From JBBROS01 sp965213845 (lineage in GTDB: Bacteria > Pseudomonadota > Alphaproteobacteria > Acetobacterales > Acetobacteraceae), in NCBI GenBank assembly GCA_965213845.1, contig CBDCAI010000005.1, positions 496,001 through 560,000 on the forward strand: DNA of 64,000 bases, written 5' to 3'. Below, one piece after another: positions 60,349-64,000 of the stretch (position 1 is the first letter of the stretch; every line of letters starts with the position of its first letter). The translations under genes were made by a program, and so were the position numbers. Below the pieces are notes generated by a model. That model saw only the letters and a list, made by a program, of their open reading frames with translations, had not been told where the DNA came from and did no database searches.

Positions 60349-60885
60349 ATGGACAGCGTCGGCCTTCCTTGTGAAGCGCAACCGGGGGCACGCGTGACGG
60401 CCCCGCAGCCGGGCGCGGCGGTGCGGCTGACCGGGCTGCACGACGCAATCCGCACGGGCCGTCCGGACAGGGAGGTGTTCGCCCTGCTGGAGCAGGCGGT
60501 CGCGGCGCAGATCGGCTTCAAGGTGCTGACCCTGCTGCGGATCGACCCGGCCTCGCTCCGGTCCGTCCGCCTGCACAGCAGCGAGCCCAGCTACCCCGTG
60601 GGCGGCACCAAGCAGCACGTCCGCAGCGCCTGGAGCGAGGCCGTGCTGGACCGGCGCACCTACTACCTGGCCCCCGGCCTGCTCGCGCTGCGGGCGACGT
60701 TCCCGGACAGCGCCGCCATCGAGGCGGTGGGCTGCGGCTCGATCGTGGCCGCCCCGGTCGTGATGGAGGGGCGGGTGCTGGGGACGTTGAACCTGTGGCA
60801 CGAGGCCGGGTTCTACGACGCCGCGAAGGCCGAGGCGGCCCTGCCGTTCGCCGCCGCGCTGGCCCCGGTATGCGCGCGATGCTGA
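60349..60885 (+). CDS. Stand-alone GAF-domain protein
   Basis: 178 residues consisting of little more than one GAF domain: LLEQAVAAQIGFKVLTLLRID, a central RRTYYLAPGLLALRATFPDSAAIEAVGCGS-type region, then IVAAPVVMEGRVLGTLNLWHE. This layout matches small GAF proteins often found beside Bug/TctC genes and catabolic clusters, which may sense small molecules. AAAGGG lies 8-10 bases upstream of the ATG. The 3' end overlaps the binding-protein gene, suggesting one transcript. Confidence 0.82.
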   Translation: MDSVGLPCEAQPGARVTAPQPGAAVRLTGLHDAIRTGRPDREVFALLEQAVAAQIGFKVLTLLRIDPASLRSVRLHSSEPSYPVGGTKQHVRSAWSEAVLDRRTYYLAPGLLALRATFPDSAAIEAVGCGSIVAAPVVMEGRVLGTLNLWHEAGFYDAAKAEAALPFAAALAPVCARC

Positions 60886-61850
60886 GGCGGACGTTCCTGG
60901 GCGCGGCGGGGGCGGGCGTGGTGCTGCCGGCCGCGGCACAGCAGGGGGCCGCCAGCTGGCCCACGCGCCCCGTGCGGATCCTGGTGGGCTTCGCGCCGGG
61001 CGGGACGGCGGACATCCTGGCGCGGCAGCTGCAGAAGCCGCTGACGGCCCTGCTCGGGCAGCCGGTCGTGGTCGAGAACCGCAGCGGCGCCAGCGGGATC
61101 ACCGCCGCGTCCCAGGTGGCCCGGGCGGGCCCCGACGGCACCACCTTCGGCCTGGTGGTCAGCACGCATGCGTCGTTGCCCGCGATCCGCAAGACGATGC
61201 CCTACGATACCGAGAAGGACTTCGCGCCCGTCGCCTTCATCGGCAGCATCCCGCTGGTGCTGATGGTCGGCCCGCAATCGCCCTGGCACAGCCTGCCGGA
61301 GCTGGTGGCGGCGGCGCGGGCGAAGCCGGGCAGCCTGCATTACGGCATCCCGGGCGTCGGCCTGTCGCACCATTTCGCGGGCGAACTGCTGAAGCAGCGC
61401 GCCGGGGTGGACATCGTGCCGGTGTCGTATCGGGGCACGGCGCCCGCGCTGACGGACGTGATGGCGGGCCAGGTGGAGATGACGTTCGGCACGCTGCCGG
61501 CGGTGACGGGCGCCATCGAGGGCGGGCTCGTGCGGGCGCTGGCGATCACCGCGCCGCAGCGCTCCGCCCGGCTGCCCGCCGTGCCGACCGTGGCGGAGCT
61601 GGGCTACCCCGGCTTCGACGTCAGCGAGTGGTTCGGCATCGTCGCCCCCGCCGACACGCCGCCCGAGATCGTCGCGCGGATGAACGCGGCCGTCGACACG
61701 GCGCTGCAGGGGCCGGAGCTGCAGGCCTGGCTGGGCCAGAACGACGTGACCCGGGGCACGACGACGCCCGAGGGCTTCCGCGCGCTGATCGCCGCCGAGA
61801 TCGCCAAGCTGTCCACGATCGCCGCCGCGTCGCACATCAGCGTCGACTGA
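60870..61850 (+). CDS. TctC/Bug-family periplasmic solute-binding protein
   Basis: 326 residues. The N-terminus LRRTFLGAAGAGVVLPAAA is a signal peptide, with a twin-Arg-like MLRRTFLG start and an Ala-rich cleavage site. The mature protein has the Bug signatures WPTRPVRILVGFAPGGTADILAR, VVENRSGASG, PYDTEKDFAPV, and a PGSLHYGIPGVGLSHH-like stretch. Bug proteins bind small carboxylates for tripartite tricarboxylate transporters or act as sensors. No TctA/TctB membrane genes are adjacent, as is common for orphan Bug proteins. ATG 60870 and 60879 are both possible; both overlap the GAF gene. Confidence 0.9.
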   Translation: MRAMLRRTFLGAAGAGVVLPAAAQQGAASWPTRPVRILVGFAPGGTADILARQLQKPLTALLGQPVVVENRSGASGITAASQVARAGPDGTTFGLVVSTHASLPAIRKTMPYDTEKDFAPVAFIGSIPLVLMVGPQSPWHSLPELVAAARAKPGSLHYGIPGVGLSHHFAGELLKQRAGVDIVPVSYRGTAPALTDVMAGQVEMTFGTLPAVTGAIEGGLVRALAITAPQRSARLPAVPTVAELGYPGFDVSEWFGIVAPADTPPEIVARMNAAVDTALQGPELQAWLGQNDVTRGTTTPEGFRALIAAEIAKLSTIAAASHISVD

Positions 61851-62024
61851 GCCCGCAAACGAGACGCCTTCGGCGGTGGAGGCGAGCCTTGACCCTGGCC
61901 TGGCCTTCGGCTCAGGTGACGCGAAAGCACGGCACCGTGTGTTGGGGGGGCTGAGCCGCCCGCCCGAGGCCTCGGCCAGGGCCCCCGCCGCCGGATGCCG
62001 GGCGACACGACAAGGGGAACGCCG

Positions 62025-62429
62025 ATGTCCGAAGACAGCGCATTGTTCGACAAGGGCCTGCCGATCCGCAGAGCGGTGCTGGGCGCGGAGTACGTCGATG
62101 CCGCGATGGCCAAGGCGGACGACTTCATGATGGCCTTCCAGCGTGCCACGACCACCATCGCCTGGGGCTGGGCCTGGGGCGACCCGACGCTGGACCGCCG
62201 CACCCGCAGCCTGCTGAACCTCGCCATGCTGACCGCGCTGGGCCGGTCGCCCGAGATCAAGCTGCACGTGAAGGGGGCCCTGACCAACGGCGTGACGGTG
62301 GAGGAGATCAAGGCGACGCTGCTGCATGCGACGGCCTATTGCGGCATTCCCGCCGGGCTCGATGCGTTCAAGGCGGCGCACGAGGTGCTGGTGGCCGAAG
62401 GCGCCCTGGGCCCCGCGCCCAAGCCATGA
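62025..62429 (+). CDS. Carboxymuconolactone decarboxylase (CMD) family protein
   Basis: 134 residues, the length of PcaC-type CMD proteins. The order matches the gamma-carboxymuconolactone decarboxylase branch: an N-terminal KGLPIRRAVLGAEYVD stretch, WGDPTLDRRTRSLLNLAMLTALG, EIKLHVKGALTNGVTVEEIKATLLHATAYCGIPAG. The AhpD-type CxxC is absent (single Cys in AYCGIPAG), favouring a decarboxylase-like rather than peroxidase-like role. AAGGGG lies 7-8 bases before the ATG. Its stop overlaps the start of the MaoC gene (ATGA), and a GC-rich 174-bp spacer separates it from the binding protein. Confidence 0.87.
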   Translation: MSEDSALFDKGLPIRRAVLGAEYVDAAMAKADDFMMAFQRATTTIAWGWAWGDPTLDRRTRSLLNLAMLTALGRSPEIKLHVKGALTNGVTVEEIKATLLHATAYCGIPAGLDAFKAAHEVLVAEGALGPAPKP

Positions 62430-62959
62430 CCCAGCCGGCGGGGCCCGGCCCCGCCTCGACCGAGGCGTCGTTCGACCCGGCGTTGCACCGGATGGTGCCG
62501 GAGCAGCGCTGGTTCGAGGACTTCACGGCGGGCATGCGCTTCGTCCTGCCCAGCCGGACGATGACGGAGGCGATCTTCCTCGCTTTCCAGGCCGCCAGCG
62601 GCGACAACCACCCGGTCCATTACGACGTGGAGTACTGCCGGGCCCGCGGCATGCCGCACATGCTGGCGCACGGGTTGCTGACCCTGATCCAGACGGCACC
62701 CGGGGCCGGGCTGTTCCCCTTTCTGGTGGAAGACTCGCTGGTCGGCTTCATCGAGCAGTCGAGCCGGTTCCACAAGCCGGTGTTCGTCGGCGACACGCTG
62801 TACCCGGCGCTCGAGATCGACGAGCTGACGCCCCGGCGCACCACCGGTGTCATCGGCCTGCGCAGCACCGTCCACAACCAGCGGCGGGGGCTGGTGCTGG
62901 ACGGCACCATGCGCTTCGTCGTCCGCAAACGGCTGCCGAACAGGGGGACCGCCCAATGA
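62426..62959 (+). CDS. MaoC-like enoyl-CoA hydratase
   Basis: 177 residues with a single hot-dog domain. The hydratase motif is visible as FQAASGDNHPVHYDVEYCR with the catalytic Asp/His pair, followed by MLAHGLLTLI and PVFVGDTLYPALEI. Such enzymes hydrate trans-2-enoyl-CoA or related thioesters. The start overlaps the CMD stop (ATGA), so the two are translationally coupled. With the SDR gene 57 bp downstream it would supply consecutive hydration and oxidation steps of a CoA-ester degradation route; the substrate is unknown. Confidence 0.87.
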   Translation: MTQPAGPGPASTEASFDPALHRMVPEQRWFEDFTAGMRFVLPSRTMTEAIFLAFQAASGDNHPVHYDVEYCRARGMPHMLAHGLLTLIQTAPGAGLFPFLVEDSLVGFIEQSSRFHKPVFVGDTLYPALEIDELTPRRTTGVIGLRSTVHNQRRGLVLDGTMRFVVRKRLPNRGTAQ

Positions 62960-63015
62960 GCGGCGCCGGCGGGCGAGGTTTGACGCCCGTGATGACTCAA
63001 TAGGCGAGGGAACGG

Positions 63016-63945
63016 ATGGAAACGCTTCAGGACACGCCCATGCTTGCGGACAAGGTGGTCGTCGTGACCGGCGCCGGCCGGGGCATCGGCCGCGACTTCG
63101 CGCTCGACATGGCCCGGCACGGCGCCCGCATCGTGGTCAACGACATCGGCACCTCCGTCAGCGGGCAGGGGCTGGACGCGGGGCCGGCGCAGTCCGTGGT
63201 GGACGAGATCGTGGCGGCCGGCAGCCAGGCGGTCGCCAACACCGACAGCGTGGCCGAGTGGCCCGCTGCGCAACGGATCGTGCAGACGGCGCTGGACGCC
63301 TTCGGGCGCATCGATGCCGTGGTCAACAACGCCGGCATCCTGCGCGACCGCTTCTTCTTCAACATGGATCCCGAGGAATGGCGCGCCGTCATCGACGTGC
63401 ACCTGAACGGCGCCTTCTATGTCTCGCGGGCCGCCGCCCCGCATCTGCGGGCGCAGCAGTCCGGCAGCTACGTCCACCTGACGTCGACCTCGGGCCTGGT
63501 CGGCAACCTCGGCCAGGCCAACTACGCCGCGGCGAAGATGGGCCTCACGGCGCTGTCGAAGTCGATCGCCATGGACATGGCGCGGTTCAACGTGCGGTCC
63601 AACTGCATCTCGCCCTTCGCCTGGAGCCGCATGATCGGCGCGATTCCGGCCGAAACCGAGGAACAGAAGGCGCGCGTCGCCCGCCTGCAACGGATGGAGG
63701 CGGCCAAGATCGCGCCGCTCGCCACCTACCTGGTCAGCGACGCGGCGGCGGCGGTCAGCGGCCAGATCTTCGCCGTGCGCGCCAACGAGATCTTCCTGAT
63801 GAGCCAGAGCCGCCCCACCCGGTCCGTGCATGACGGCCAGGGCTGGACGGCCGAGACCATCCGCGAGCGCGCCATCCCGGCGCTGCAGGCGAACTTCTAC
63901 CCGCTCGACCGCTCGCAGGACGTGTTCTGCTGGGAACCGGTCTGA
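63016..63945 (+). CDS. Short-chain dehydrogenase/reductase (3-hydroxyacyl-CoA-type)
   Basis: 309 residues. The Rossmann motif TGAGRGIG at ~19-26, VVNDIGTS, the NNAG motif, Ser in LTSTSG and YAAAK form a complete classical SDR active site. The longer-than-usual length and the VVNDIG.SV.G.G stretch resemble the dehydrogenase part of peroxisomal multifunctional enzyme type 2, which oxidises 3-hydroxyacyl-CoA with NAD. It follows CMD and MaoC genes in the same direction. GAGGGAACGG precedes the ATG. The last 55 bases of the window hold nothing I can assign. Confidence 0.9.
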   Translation: METLQDTPMLADKVVVVTGAGRGIGRDFALDMARHGARIVVNDIGTSVSGQGLDAGPAQSVVDEIVAAGSQAVANTDSVAEWPAAQRIVQTALDAFGRIDAVVNNAGILRDRFFFNMDPEEWRAVIDVHLNGAFYVSRAAAPHLRAQQSGSYVHLTSTSGLVGNLGQANYAAAKMGLTALSKSIAMDMARFNVRSNCISPFAWSRMIGAIPAETEEQKARVARLQRMEAAKIAPLATYLVSDAAAAVSGQIFAVRANEIFLMSQSRPTRSVHDGQGWTAETIRERAIPALQANFYPLDRSQDVFCWEPV

Positions 63946-64000
63946 CGACGGCCCCGAACCCGGCCCGCCGAACCTGAACGTCCCGCCGATCGGCTATGGC

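Overview
The window is high-GC, densely coded DNA with many ATGA/GTGA start-stop overlaps. Gene content (isovaleryl-CoA dehydrogenase, TctC/Bug binding protein, MaoC and SDR enzymes, DUF29, DUF445, DUF1186/SEC-C, LOV-GGDEF-EAL, KaiBC) and codon use suggest a free-living alphaproteobacterium, probably Rhodospirillales/Acetobacteraceae-like. This placement is inferred; there is no rRNA or tRNA to confirm it. I saw no CRISPR array, prophage or intact insertion sequence.

Layout. 1-12.8 kb is ordinary chromosome: a DUF445 protein running off the edge; a tightly packed plus-strand run (DUF29 stub, alpha/beta hydrolase, RidA, SGNH hydrolase, MaoC-like dehydratase, EamA permease, MBL hydrolase); a minus-strand group (two small membrane or secreted proteins, NUDIX, acyl-CoA synthetase); then isovaleryl-CoA dehydrogenase and AsmA. 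12.8-30.1 kb holds five minus-strand paralogues (A-E) that share a C-terminal six-loop FG-GAP/VCBS module and an Ala/Pro-rich tail but have different N-terminal domains: three tandem beta-strand repeats (A), AIDA-type repeats (B, D), a beta-helix (C) and a GH113-like glycosidase (E). A LuxR-type regulator lies immediately upstream of E on the same strand.

31.5-40.4 kb is a signalling island: three plus-strand c-di-GMP enzymes (LOV-like PAS-GGDEF, GAF-GGDEF-EAL, membrane-GGDEF) face a minus-strand operon of LOV-PAS-GGDEF-EAL, kaiC and kaiB, in which every junction is a 4-nt start/stop overlap. This light-sensor/clock-ATPase/c-di-GMP operon is the most striking system in the window.

40.5-43.95 kb is a scar region. 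A flavin-dependent monooxygenase gene is split and partly deleted, with an EndoU-type toxin, an overlapping immunity gene and a serine-resolvase remnant between the halves. Next to it is a truncated, near-identical copy of the 3' end of paralogue D. 43.95-55.8 kb carries two more paralogues: G (AIDA-like) and the 2,718-residue H, which starts with a serralysin-type zinc metalloprotease.

55.9-64 kb returns to ordinary genes: an ABC exporter, an MFS permease, a SEC-C protein, a GAF protein, and a likely catabolic cluster (TctC-type binding protein, carboxymuconolactone decarboxylase family, MaoC-like hydratase, SDR).

Working idea, inferred: the central 43 kb couples a surface or extracellular protein repertoire to c-di-GMP, which controls attachment in many bacteria, with blue light and a Kai-type timer as possible inputs.
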